From Actinomycetes bacterium (GTDB lineage: Bacteria > Actinomycetota > Actinomycetes > Mycobacteriales > Micromonosporaceae), in NCBI GenBank assembly GCA_023437285.1, contig JAEZGP010000133.1, positions 1 through 8,074 on the forward strand: 8,074 nucleotides of DNA, in the 5' to 3' direction. This document shows, piece after piece, positions 1-6,255 of the stretch; position 1 is the first letter of the stretch, and every line of letters begins with the position of its first letter. Made by a program: the position numbers and the translations under genes. Under the pieces are notes generated by a model. That model was not told the origin of the DNA. It did no database searches and worked only from the letters and a program-made list of their open reading frames with translations.

Positions 1-290
1 ACGCGCAGCTCGTACCCGCCGGGCCGGCCGGGCAGGACCTTGCTGGGCAGCCGGGCCGGGCGGGCGGGCTCTAACGCGCGGCGCAGGCCCGCCACGTACG
101 TGCGCAGGGTGGTTTCGGCGCTGGCCGGCGGCCGGCCGTCCCACAGGGCGTCGACCAGCCAGCCCGTGGTGAGCAGCCGGTTGGGACGCACGAGCAGCAG
201 CACGAGCAGCGCCTGCTGCTTGGGGCCACCAACGTCGACGGGGTGCCCGTCCCGCACGACGAGCAGCGGGCCCAGCACCCCGAACTCCAT
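1..290 (-). CDS. SARP/AfsR-family transcriptional regulator, N-terminal part (runs off left edge)
   Basis: The minus-strand reading frame begins at the ATG whose complement is at 288-290 and continues past position 1, so about 96 N-terminal residues are visible. They open with MEFGVLGPLLVVRDG, followed by GGPKQQALLVLLLVRPNRLL (residues 21-40), LVDALWDGRPPASAETTLRTY (45-65) and VAGLRRAL (66-73), ending in GGYELR (91-96). This is the winged-helix OmpR/PhoB-like DNA-binding domain of SARP regulators, which normally precedes a bacterial transcriptional activation domain. SARPs activate secondary-metabolite or developmental genes by binding direct heptamer repeats. Whether this one also carries NB-ARC/TPR domains like AfsR cannot be seen. 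No clear Shine-Dalgarno lies before the ATG. The next in-frame upstream codons give no better start. The gene is divergent from the M50 peptidase gene, with 100 bp between the starts. Confidence 0.93.
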   Translation of the reverse strand, partial: MEFGVLGPLLVVRDGHPVDVGGPKQQALLVLLLVRPNRLLTTGWLVDALWDGRPPASAETTLRTYVAGLRRALEPARPARLPSKVLPGRPGGYELR

Positions 291-390
291 AGCGACCAGT
301 ATGAACGAGTGGATCATCGCTTCGGATTGAGCTGTATTGCCCCCACCGGTGGGTCATCGCACACCGCGCGTCGATGTGTACGGTGTGGCG
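291..390. promoter_or_regulatory. Divergent promoter region with two inverted repeats
   Basis: This 100-bp gap separates the divergent SARP and M50 peptidase starts. It contains a perfect 12-bp palindrome, CCCACCGGTGGG, at 342-353. It also contains a 7-bp inverted repeat, CACACCG at 360-366 and CGGTGTG at 381-387, with a 14-nt spacer. The second repeat lies just before the chosen peptidase start. Both are plausible operators for a regulator controlling one or both genes. No convincing -35/-10 pair was found in either direction; TTGAGC at 327-332 is the only -35-like hexamer noticed. The regulatory role is inference from position and symmetry. Confidence 0.35.
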
Positions 391-1119
391 ATGTTCGACC
401 TCCTCGACCACGTCCTCGCGGTGCGGCCGGCGCCGCCGATGAGCACGGTGGTCGCCACCGCCGTGATCGCGTTCGTACTGGTGGCATGGCGTCGGTCGTG
501 GCGGTGGGTCCGCAACGTCATCACGATCGCGCACGAGGGCGGGCACGCGCTAATCGCGGTGCTGTGCGGCCGGCGGTTGGAGGGCATCCGGCTGCACTCG
601 GACACCTCCGGGCTGACCTTCACGCGCGGCCGCGACCGGGGACCCGGCATGGTGCTCAGCCTGGCCGCCGGTTACACGGCCCCGTCGCTGCTCGGTGCCG
701 GCGGGGCGGCGCTGCTCGCGACCGGACGCATCACGCTGCTGCTGTGGCTGGGCATCCTGCTGGCCGTCTGCATGCTGGTGATGATCCGCAACGTCTACGG
801 GGTGCTGTCCGTCGTCGTCACGGGGGCGATCCTGTTCGCCGTGTCCTGGTACGCCGACGCGACGTGGCAGGCGGTCTTCGCGTACACCGGGGTGTGGTTC
901 CTGGTTTTCGGCGGCGTGCGGCCGGTCTTCGAGGTGCAGTCGCAGCGGCGGCGCGGCCGCGCGCACTGGTCGGACCCCGACCAGCTCGCGCGGCTCACGC
1001 CCCTGTCGGGTGGGGTGTGGGTGACCATCTTCCTGCTCGTCGGCCTGGGCGCCATCGCCCTGACCGCGCTGCTGTTCGGTCTCATCGCCGCCACCCGCGA
1101 CGCGTCGCTGTTCAGCTGA
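391..1119 (+). CDS. M50/M50B-family integral membrane zinc metallopeptidase
   Basis: The protein has 242 residues from the ATG at 391. The signature is ITIAHEGGHALIAVLCGRR, in which HEGGH (residues 48-52) is the HExxH zinc-binding motif. It is embedded in a hydrophobic context, as in M50 intramembrane proteases. Hydrophobic segments at roughly residues 18-36, 88-110, 115-133, 137-153, 160-178 and 209-232 suggest five to six transmembrane helices. A conserved-looking MIRNVYGVLSV stretch (131-141) may play the role of the second M50 motif, and a charged loop (RRRGRAHWSDPDQ) sits at about 186-198. No PDZ or CBS domain is present, so it matches the small actinobacterial M50B group of unknown substrate rather than RseP/SpoIVFB. 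In-frame GTG codons at 376 and 385 and an ATG at 337 are alternative starts. ATG 391 was chosen because MFDLL begins the family-like N-terminus, though no clear ribosome binding site precedes it. Confidence 0.88.
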   Translation: MFDLLDHVLAVRPAPPMSTVVATAVIAFVLVAWRRSWRWVRNVITIAHEGGHALIAVLCGRRLEGIRLHSDTSGLTFTRGRDRGPGMVLSLAAGYTAPSLLGAGGAALLATGRITLLLWLGILLAVCMLVMIRNVYGVLSVVVTGAILFAVSWYADATWQAVFAYTGVWFLVFGGVRPVFEVQSQRRRGRAHWSDPDQLARLTPLSGGVWVTIFLLVGLGAIALTALLFGLIAATRDASLFS

Positions 1120-1362
1120 GCCCGACCGGCGATGTAACCATCCGCGTAACCCAGGATGAATTCGCGTCGCGTACCTGCTGCTCAGACCGGGTAGACGTGA
1201 TCAGGTTCCCGAACATGGCCAGCCTCACGATGCCTGGTTATCGATCTATGGACATGCCTAGCGTGGATGCGTCCAGGGAGACGGGGACCCGGGCAAAACG
1301 ACATTTCTATAGCTAGGCCCACGCGTGCCCCGGCTCCTGCTCGATCGCAGAAGGGAAGGGCA
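1120..1362. other. Intergenic region upstream of the secreted CBM2 protein
   Basis: This 243-bp stretch has no credible gene. The reading frame of the downstream gene stays open back to an ATG at 1267, but that extension would place about 32 polar residues before the signal peptide. The region is less GC-rich than its surroundings. It contains TATAGC at 1308-1313 and TAGCGT at 1259-1264, either of which could be a -10 element, but no good -35 sits at the right distance. A purine-rich run, AAGGGAAGGG (1351-1360), just before the TTG at 1363 is the likely Shine-Dalgarno. No terminator for the M50 gene and no recognisable riboswitch was seen. Confidence 0.45.
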
Positions 1363-2637
1363 TTGCGTCAAGGAATTCCGAGCTCACTGCGTTCCATCGC
1401 CGGACGCGTCACCGTAGCGGCCGCCCTGGCCGCCTCCGTGTCGCTCATCTCGCTCGCCGCGCCCGCGACGGCCTCGCCGGCGGCGGCGCCGGAGGCCACC
1501 GCCGCCGCACCACGACCGGACGCACCCGCGAGCAAGCGTCAGGTGCCCGGCCGGGTACACAAGGTCGAAGGCAAGGCCCGCACGGGTATGACGAAGCCGG
1601 GATCGGCCAGGAAGACCAGCACCAGCGAGCATCCGCCGCCCATGCCGAGCTGGTCCAACGACCTGCACCGCAGCTTCGGGGTGGCGTTCACGGGGACGAA
1701 CACGGGCGTCGTCGCCACCCACAGCGTCAATATCGACGGTGACCCGCACCCGGACGACTTCGTCTACGCCCCGACCACCTACCCGGGCAGCGGCTCCTGC
1801 ATCGAGGTGGTCACCGTGTACCGGTCCGGCCTGTTCATCTCGCCGTTCGACTGGTGCGGCGGCGGTTGGCAGACCGGCACGGAGGTGACCCCGAGCTTCC
1901 AGACGAACTACATCCGCAACTCCGCATACTCGGTCAAGATCGAGAAGACGAACGCGACCACGAACCAGTGGACCGCGTACCTGTACAACTACACCACCTC
2001 GGCGTGGGACACCTTCTACGTCAGTTCGGGTACGAACACGAGCGCCGAAGGCTGGGACGTCTTCGAGGTCTACACCTGGTGGGACCCCGCGACCACCGAG
2101 GGCTACTACTGCGACAACACCGACGGGTACGAGTTCACCGCCAGCGACATCGACCTCAAGGTCGGCGGGGTGTGGGTCGACGCCAGCTCGAGCAACACCG
2201 ACCAGAACCTGTTCAGCTGGGGCACCGACGGCGCCACCTACGGCTGTCCTGACCTTCAGTTCCAGTGGAACAGCGCGGCCTCCTACACGGTGACCAACCC
2301 GGTCACGGCGCCGGCGACGTGCACGGTCGACTACGTCCCCAACAGCTGGGGCAACGGGTTCACCGCGAACCTCTCGCTCACCAACTCGGTCGCCCTGAGC
2401 GGGTGGAGCCTCGCGTTCACCTTCGCGGGCAACCAGGCGATCACCAACGCCTGGAACGCCAACTACCAGCAGACCGGGCAGAACGTGACGCTGACCAACC
2501 AGACGCACAACGGCACGGTCGCGGCCAACACGCCGGTCCAGTTCGGCTTCCAGGGCACGTACTCGGGCACGAACACCGACCCGACCACGGCCACCCTCAC
2601 CAGCGGCGGATCGCAGTACACTTGCTCTGTCGTCTGA
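1363..2637 (+). CDS. Secreted two-module protein: unrecognised beta-rich domain plus C-terminal CBM2 cellulose-binding module
   Basis: From the TTG at 1363 the protein has 424 residues. This start was chosen because AAGGGAAGGG lies just upstream and it gives a classical signal peptide: a basic n-region (to R15), a hydrophobic core (V16-A33) and an AxA-type cleavage site near residue 37. The alternative ATG at 1267 adds 32 residues. Residues 38-96 are a Pro/Ala/Lys/Arg-rich linker. Residues about 97-308 form a domain rich in Trp, Tyr, Thr and Asn, with several Cys (for example CIEVV, DWCGGGW, YYCDNTDGY, YGCPD), that I do not recognise. Residues 319-424 are a CBM2: TCTVDY at the start, SWGNGF, SGWSLAFTF, AWNANYQQTG, FGFQGTYSGTN and a C-terminal TCSVV, with the flanking cysteines expected to form the family disulfide. 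The product is therefore predicted to be exported and to bind cellulose, chitin or a similar glycan. Module 1 could be a hydrolase, a lectin or an adhesin, and no catalytic motif is evident. The stop codon lies 19 nt from the end of the convergent next gene. Confidence 0.85.
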   Translation: MRQGIPSSLRSIAGRVTVAAALAASVSLISLAAPATASPAAAPEATAAAPRPDAPASKRQVPGRVHKVEGKARTGMTKPGSARKTSTSEHPPPMPSWSNDLHRSFGVAFTGTNTGVVATHSVNIDGDPHPDDFVYAPTTYPGSGSCIEVVTVYRSGLFISPFDWCGGGWQTGTEVTPSFQTNYIRNSAYSVKIEKTNATTNQWTAYLYNYTTSAWDTFYVSSGTNTSAEGWDVFEVYTWWDPATTEGYYCDNTDGYEFTASDIDLKVGGVWVDASSSNTDQNLFSWGTDGATYGCPDLQFQWNSAASYTVTNPVTAPATCTVDYVPNSWGNGFTANLSLTNSVALSGWSLAFTFAGNQAITNAWNANYQQTGQNVTLTNQTHNGTVAANTPVQFGFQGTYSGTNTDPTTATLTSGGSQYTCSVV

Positions 2638-2656
2638 CGATCGACACCGGGCGCGG

Positions 2657-3322
2657 TCACAGCGCGGACTCGCCGCCGGGGTACACGAACGAGGACCGCG
2701 GGGTGTAGAAGCCCCAGGTGACCTGGAGCGGGTCTGCCGGCCGCAGCGCGTACACCGAATGGTTCGGGTCGAGGAACTCCAGCGAGACGACCTCGAAGTC
2801 GTCCACGGGCTCGGCGATGAACGGGTAGTTGCCGGCCACGAACGACCCGTCGACCTGCGTCACGTACCGCAACTGGCCGCGGCTCGTCGTGGAGCTCTTC
2901 GGGCCGACCCGGGCCGTCGTGCGGATCACCGGTACGCCGTCGGACTCGGTTGTCGCGACCAGCGTCCGGCCGCGGACCTCGATGGTGGGCGAGCCGGGCG
3001 TGGCCGGCACGCCGCGCTCGCTGGCGTAGGCGCGCACCACCGGACTGGAGTTGAAGTAGTGCGTCCACCAGCGGGCCGGCGTCACCCCGTCCGGGGCGAA
3101 GAAATCAAGATCAGGACCAATGTACGTCAGGGAGTACGCCCCGAAGCCCGACGTCTGTTCGGGCTGGTCGACGACGTACTGGTTCATGAAGATCTGCCGG
3201 TTCTCGATCGGCGCGAGCCCGTCCGGGATCAGCTTCGCGACCGCCTCCGGATCGGCCGGAACCCAGCCGAAGTAGATCATCCTGCTGTTCACGACGAGTT
3301 GCGGGGCGACCAGGTCCGACAT
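2657..3322 (-). CDS. Acetoacetate decarboxylase-family (ADC-fold) protein, apparently without the catalytic lysine
   Basis: The protein has 221 residues from the ATG at 3322, with a strong Shine-Dalgarno GGAGGG five bases upstream; the frame stays open further upstream but without a comparable ribosome site. The N-terminus (MIYFGWVPADPEAVAKLIPDGLAP at 15-38) and the following FGAYSLTYIGPDLDF (60-74) look like the ADC fold: an initial strand, the V..E.V..LLP.GL.P motif, and a G.Y.E-type strand. ADC enzymes decarboxylate acetoacetate through a Schiff base on a lysine in a PKK motif. Only two lysines occur here, K30 in the N-terminal helix and K142 in GPKSST. The expected PKK region reads ERGVPATPGSPTIEV (102-116), without lysine. 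If the family call is right, it is not a classical decarboxylase; other ADC-fold members catalyse different chemistry or remain uncharacterised. The family assignment was made by eye and is moderate. Confidence 0.6.
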   Translation of the reverse strand: MSDLVAPQLVVNSRMIYFGWVPADPEAVAKLIPDGLAPIENRQIFMNQYVVDQPEQTSGFGAYSLTYIGPDLDFFAPDGVTPARWWTHYFNSSPVVRAYASERGVPATPGSPTIEVRGRTLVATTESDGVPVIRTTARVGPKSSTTSRGQLRYVTQVDGSFVAGNYPFIAEPVDDFEVVSLEFLDPNHSVYALRPADPLQVTWGFYTPRSSFVYPGGESAL

Positions 3323-3629
3323 GCAGCCCTCCATCATCCGAGCGGTGAGTGAGAAGGACCGTACGAAACGTGATGTTGCGGAGGCAATAACGGAACGCCG
3401 ACACGTGAATGAATCGGCCGCCGCCCTTGCGCCGCGGCGCCGCATCGGCTTGTCCGCCATCCACCGAACGAGCGGCGACGGTGACCACTCAGGCCCGCGC
3501 CGCGTGATGATCGTCGCCGACCGGCGACCGTGGTGACTCGGTGCGGCCGGAAGGACGGATGCCCGACGCGGCGACGCACCGTAGCGTGTCGTCGACGAAC
3601 AGCGACGGCGTATGCGGAGGTACGGCCAG
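3323..3629. other. Divergent intergenic region between the ADC-like and DUF262-RAMA genes
   Basis: This 307-bp gap has no credible gene; short open frames in it are overhangs of flanking genes or GC-driven. Its left third (about 3345-3415) is less GC-rich and carries the candidate ADC-like promoter. For the rightward gene, TAGCGT at 3582-3587 is a -10-like hexamer without a good -35. GGAGG at 3616-3620 is the likely Shine-Dalgarno for the GTG at 3630. No strong operator palindrome was found. Confidence 0.5.
3358..3387 (-). promoter_or_regulatory. Candidate promoter for the ADC-like gene
   Basis: On the minus strand, TTGCCT (complement of 3382-3387) and TACGGT (complement of 3358-3363) are separated by 18 nt. 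They resemble the -35 and -10 hexamers of actinobacterial housekeeping promoters. Transcription would begin near 3351, giving a leader of roughly 28 nt that contains the GGAGGG ribosome site before the ATG at 3322. The match is partial (four and three of six consensus bases), so this is a suggestion from position and pattern only. Confidence 0.35.
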
Positions 3630-5792
3630 GTGGCGGACGGGGCTCACGAGCGCATCAACGGACAGGCGTGGACGATCAGGCAGGTGTTCAGCGGCCGCCG
3701 GTACGGGCTCGACAACTACCAGCGGGAGTTCGCGTGGGAGTCCAGCCACCTCAAGGAACTGCTGACCGACCTGTCCGAACGGTTCCTCGACCGCTGGCAG
3801 CCCGAGCACGACCCGTCCGAGGTACCTCACTACCAGCCGTACTTCCTGGGGCCGATCGTCACGCACGTACGCCAGACGAACTCGCTCATCGTCGACGGAC
3901 AGCAACGGCTCACCGTTCTCATGCTGCTGCTGATCTGGCTCGAGCGGACGCAGGCCGACCGGGATGACGCCGTGTCGGGTCTCGGTCCGCTCATCGTCTT
4001 CGACCTGTTCGGTCACCGGCGCTTCGCCGTCGAACCGGAGCACGACTACGACGAGCGGCGCCGGTGCCTGACCGCGCTCATGGCCGGCGAGGAGGTCGAC
4101 TCCAGCCAGCTGACCTCGCGGTCGAACCGCACGCTGGTCAGGCGCTACAACGATTTCGAGGATCTCTTCCCGGAGGCCCTGCGCGGCGACGCGCTGCCCG
4201 CGTTCATCTACTGGCTGCTCGACCGCGTCTACCTCGTCGAGATCTCGACGGGCAGCGGGCCGTTGGCGCTGGAAACCTTCGAGACGATGAACGACCGGGG
4301 GCTGCGGCTCAATTCTCTCGACCTGCTCAAAAGCTTCGTCCTCAGCAAGATCGGGGTGGCCGACCAGCCGGGCGTCAACCGGACCTGGCGGGCCCGCATC
4401 GCGGCCCTGACCGACGCGGACAGCAACGCGCACGTCGGCTTCATGCGCAACTGGATGCGCGCCAAGTATTCGCGCGGCCCCATCGACGACGCCGGCATCA
4501 GCAGGTCGTTCGACAAGTGGGTGCGGCGCGAGCACCACAACCTCGGCCTGCGCTACCCCGGCGACTTCCTGACGTTCGTCAACGAGATGGACGGGCTGTC
4601 GCGCCGGTACGTCGAGCTGATCGCCGCCACGAAGGAGCCGTGCCCGGGCCTGGACGTGCTCTACGCCAACGGCCGCAACACCGTCACGCTGCAACTGCCG
4701 CTGATCCTGGCGGCGCTCTCCCTCGACGACGACCGCGCCACGTTCGAACGCAAGGCGCGCATGATCGGCGGCTACCTCGACATCGTCGTCGCCCGGCGCA
4801 TGGTCAACTGGCGCGATTACGGCTACGACGCCCTGTCGAACGGGGTCTTCTCGCTGGCCCGGGAGATCCGCGGGCTGGACATCGACACGCTCGCCAAGCG
4901 GCTGGGCGAGGAGATCGCCACCCTGCCGGAGACCTTCGACGCCGTCGGCACCTACGGGCTGCGGGCCCGCAACCGGACCCGGGTGCGCTACCTGCTCGCG
5001 CGCATGACGGCCTGGCTGGAACTGCAGCACGAGGAGCTGACCACCACCCCGGCGTACGGGCCGCTGTTGAGGAAGCTGATGTCCTACGACATCGAGCACA
5101 TCTGGGCTGACAAGCCCGAACTCCAGCCGGAGGTGCAGGCGCGCCGGTTCGACCACGTCCGCAACAGCTTCGGCGGGCTCCTGCTGCTCCCGAAGTCCTT
5201 CAACCGCGCCTACGGCGCCAAGCCGTACGCGGTGAAGGTCAAGCAGTACTGGGGCCAGGGCACCCTGCTCGCCAAGTCACTGCATCCCGACTGCTACACC
5301 ATGAACCCGGGCTTTGACCGGGTGAGGGAACGCTACGCGCTGCCCTTCACGCCCTACCCGTCGGCCTTCGACGAGCGCGCGATCATGCAACGGCAGGCGC
5401 TGTACCAACGGCTGTGCGAACTTGTCTGGGACCCGGCGCAGTACGGCCTGTCGGTTCCGGCCACGACTGGGCGCCGGCCGGCGGAACGCAAACGCGCGCA
5501 CTTCGGCATCACCATCATGAATCTGGTGGAGGGCGGCTTCATGCCGCCGCAGGCGGCGCTGGTCGGCACGTTCCAGGATCTTGACTACCACGCCCGGGTG
5601 ACGGCGGATGGTCAGCTGCGCCTCGACTCCGGGGAGGTGTTCGACTCGCCGTCGTCGGCCGCCGGGGCCGCGCTCAACCGCAGCTCGTGGAACGGCTGGA
5701 CGTTCTGGCGGGTGGTCCTGCCGGACGGGTCCACGCCCGAGCTCAACGCGATCCGGGCGACGGCACTGAAGGCCGGCTTCACCGCCAGTTAG
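3630..5792 (+). CDS. DUF262-DUF1524-RAMA protein: putative single-chain GmrSD-like modification-dependent restriction nuclease
   Basis: The protein has 720 residues from GTG 3630, which follows GGAGG (3616-3620) by nine bases. An ATG at 3612 would add six residues but has no ribosome site. The DUF262 (GmrS-like, ParB/Srx-fold NTPase) region shows NYQREFAWE (29-37), IVDGQQRLTVL (87-97) and FETMNDRGLRLNSLDLLKS (217-235), the family's YQR..W, DGQQR and N.RG.xL motifs. The DUF1524 (GmrD-like, HNH/beta-beta-alpha-metal nuclease) region shows YDIEHIWADK (486-495, H490 the likely catalytic His) and RNSFGGLLLLPKSFN (511-525), followed by YAVKVKQYW. Residues about 620-710 resemble a RAMA domain, predicted to recognise modified DNA: VEGGFMPPQAAL, YHARVTADGQLRL, GEVFDSPSSAAGAAL and SSWNGWTFWRVVLPDG. 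GmrSD cuts glucosylated hydroxymethylcytosine DNA using NTP; here sensing of another base modification is inferred. The central region (240-480) is mostly helical. The gene stands alone, with no methyltransferase beside it, consistent with a type IV-like phage-defence role. Confidence 0.88.
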   Translation: MADGAHERINGQAWTIRQVFSGRRYGLDNYQREFAWESSHLKELLTDLSERFLDRWQPEHDPSEVPHYQPYFLGPIVTHVRQTNSLIVDGQQRLTVLMLLLIWLERTQADRDDAVSGLGPLIVFDLFGHRRFAVEPEHDYDERRRCLTALMAGEEVDSSQLTSRSNRTLVRRYNDFEDLFPEALRGDALPAFIYWLLDRVYLVEISTGSGPLALETFETMNDRGLRLNSLDLLKSFVLSKIGVADQPGVNRTWRARIAALTDADSNAHVGFMRNWMRAKYSRGPIDDAGISRSFDKWVRREHHNLGLRYPGDFLTFVNEMDGLSRRYVELIAATKEPCPGLDVLYANGRNTVTLQLPLILAALSLDDDRATFERKARMIGGYLDIVVARRMVNWRDYGYDALSNGVFSLAREIRGLDIDTLAKRLGEEIATLPETFDAVGTYGLRARNRTRVRYLLARMTAWLELQHEELTTTPAYGPLLRKLMSYDIEHIWADKPELQPEVQARRFDHVRNSFGGLLLLPKSFNRAYGAKPYAVKVKQYWGQGTLLAKSLHPDCYTMNPGFDRVRERYALPFTPYPSAFDERAIMQRQALYQRLCELVWDPAQYGLSVPATTGRRPAERKRAHFGITIMNLVEGGFMPPQAALVGTFQDLDYHARVTADGQLRLDSGEVFDSPSSAAGAALNRSSWNGWTFWRVVLPDGSTPELNAIRATALKAGFTAS

Positions 5793-5807
5793 GTAACCCG
5801 CGCGGCT

Positions 5808-5838
5808 TGGCGGCCCGCCCGGACCGGACGGGCCGCCA
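5808..5838. terminator. Bidirectional hairpin terminator between convergent genes
   Basis: A perfect 10-bp inverted repeat, TGGCGGCCCG (5808-5817) and CGGGCCGCCA (5829-5838), is separated by an 11-nt loop. It sits in the 52-bp gap between the convergent stop codons of the DUF262-RAMA gene (ending 5792) and the small SAP-like gene (ending 5845). The stem is very GC-rich and no U-tract follows, which is common for actinobacterial terminators. It could serve both transcripts. Confidence 0.7.
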
Positions 5839-5844
5839 GCCGGA

Positions 5845-6255
5845 TCACATGGCGCGGATGGCGGCGCCGCTCAGGCGCGCCCCGACGGTGAAGTCCACCA
5901 GCTGCCGCGCCAGGGCCGCCTTCGGCGTCCCAGAGACGCCGCCGATCCCCAGGGCGCCGGCGATCTCGCGAAGCTCCGCCACCTTGAACGGCGCCAGGAC
6001 GACGGCCGCCTCCTCGCGTGAGGCCGCCACCGCCAGCGCGCCGCGTACGGACTCGACGTCGACGCTCGGGGCGGCCTTGGCGGCCCGCGCCGGCTTGCGC
6101 GCCGCCGGCACAGCCGGCTCGTTGGCGCCCCAGGGGATCAGCGCCAGCCGTGCCCGGCCCTCGGCCAGGTCGTCGACCTGCTCCTGCGGCAGGTAGTCCA
6201 GAAACTCGGTGATCCGCCGCAGGACCCCGAGGGTCTGCTTGGCCACGTCACTCAT
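5845..6255 (-). CDS. Small ParA-partner protein with SAP-like C-terminal motif
   Basis: The protein has 136 residues. Its ATG overlaps the parA stop codon by 8 nt (ATGAGTGA), so the two are almost certainly translationally coupled. GGGAGGGG lies just upstream. Residues 1-41 look like an amphipathic helical region (LRRITEFLDYLPQEQVDDLAEGRA). Residues 42-66 are a flexible Ala/Pro/Lys/Arg linker (RKPARAAKAAP). Residues 67-128 are helical and contain APFKVAELREIAGALGI (88-104) then SGTPKAALARQLVDF (108-122). This helix-extended-helix pattern resembles SAP or Rho-N-like nucleic-acid-binding motifs (LREIAKALGI...TKAELVERL). The likely role is a DNA-binding or adaptor partner of the ATPase, perhaps replacing ParB. 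This is inferred from the motif and the operon; there is no recognised named family. Confidence 0.75.
   Translation of the reverse strand: MSDVAKQTLGVLRRITEFLDYLPQEQVDDLAEGRARLALIPWGANEPAVPAARKPARAAKAAPSVDVESVRGALAVAASREEAAVVLAPFKVAELREIAGALGIGGVSGTPKAALARQLVDFTVGARLSGAAIRAM

Noticed and set aside
243..1316. Plus-strand frame of 357 residues overlapping the M50 peptidase gene
   Set aside because: It is a frame-shifted, Arg/Ala-rich translation of the peptidase gene, which itself shows HEGGH and transmembrane helices.
1120..1362. Riboswitch upstream of the secreted CBM2 protein
   Set aside because: No conserved core of the c-di-GMP or c-di-AMP riboswitch classes could be matched by eye.
1384..2508. 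Minus-strand open frame of 374 residues opposite the CBM2 protein
   Set aside because: Composition is Arg/Val/Gly-rich without motifs, whereas the plus strand has a signal peptide and CBM2.
2638..2656. Possible terminator in the 19-nt gap between the CBM2 and ADC-like genes
   Set aside because: Only a four-base ACCG/CGGT pairing is present, too weak to call.
3374..3388. Small inverted repeat TTGC/GCAA near the ADC-like promoter
   Set aside because: Four-base arms are too short to be meaningful.
3483..3545. Repeated GGTGAC-like elements in the ADC/DUF262 gap considered as operator repeats
   Set aside because: The copies are neither consistent direct nor inverted repeats once aligned base by base.
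3489..5156. Long minus-strand open frame (555 residues) opposite the DUF262-RAMA gene
   Set aside because: Its translation is low-complexity (Arg, Val, Gln, Pro rich) with no motif, and the plus-strand frame has clear conserved domains. It is a GC-driven shadow.
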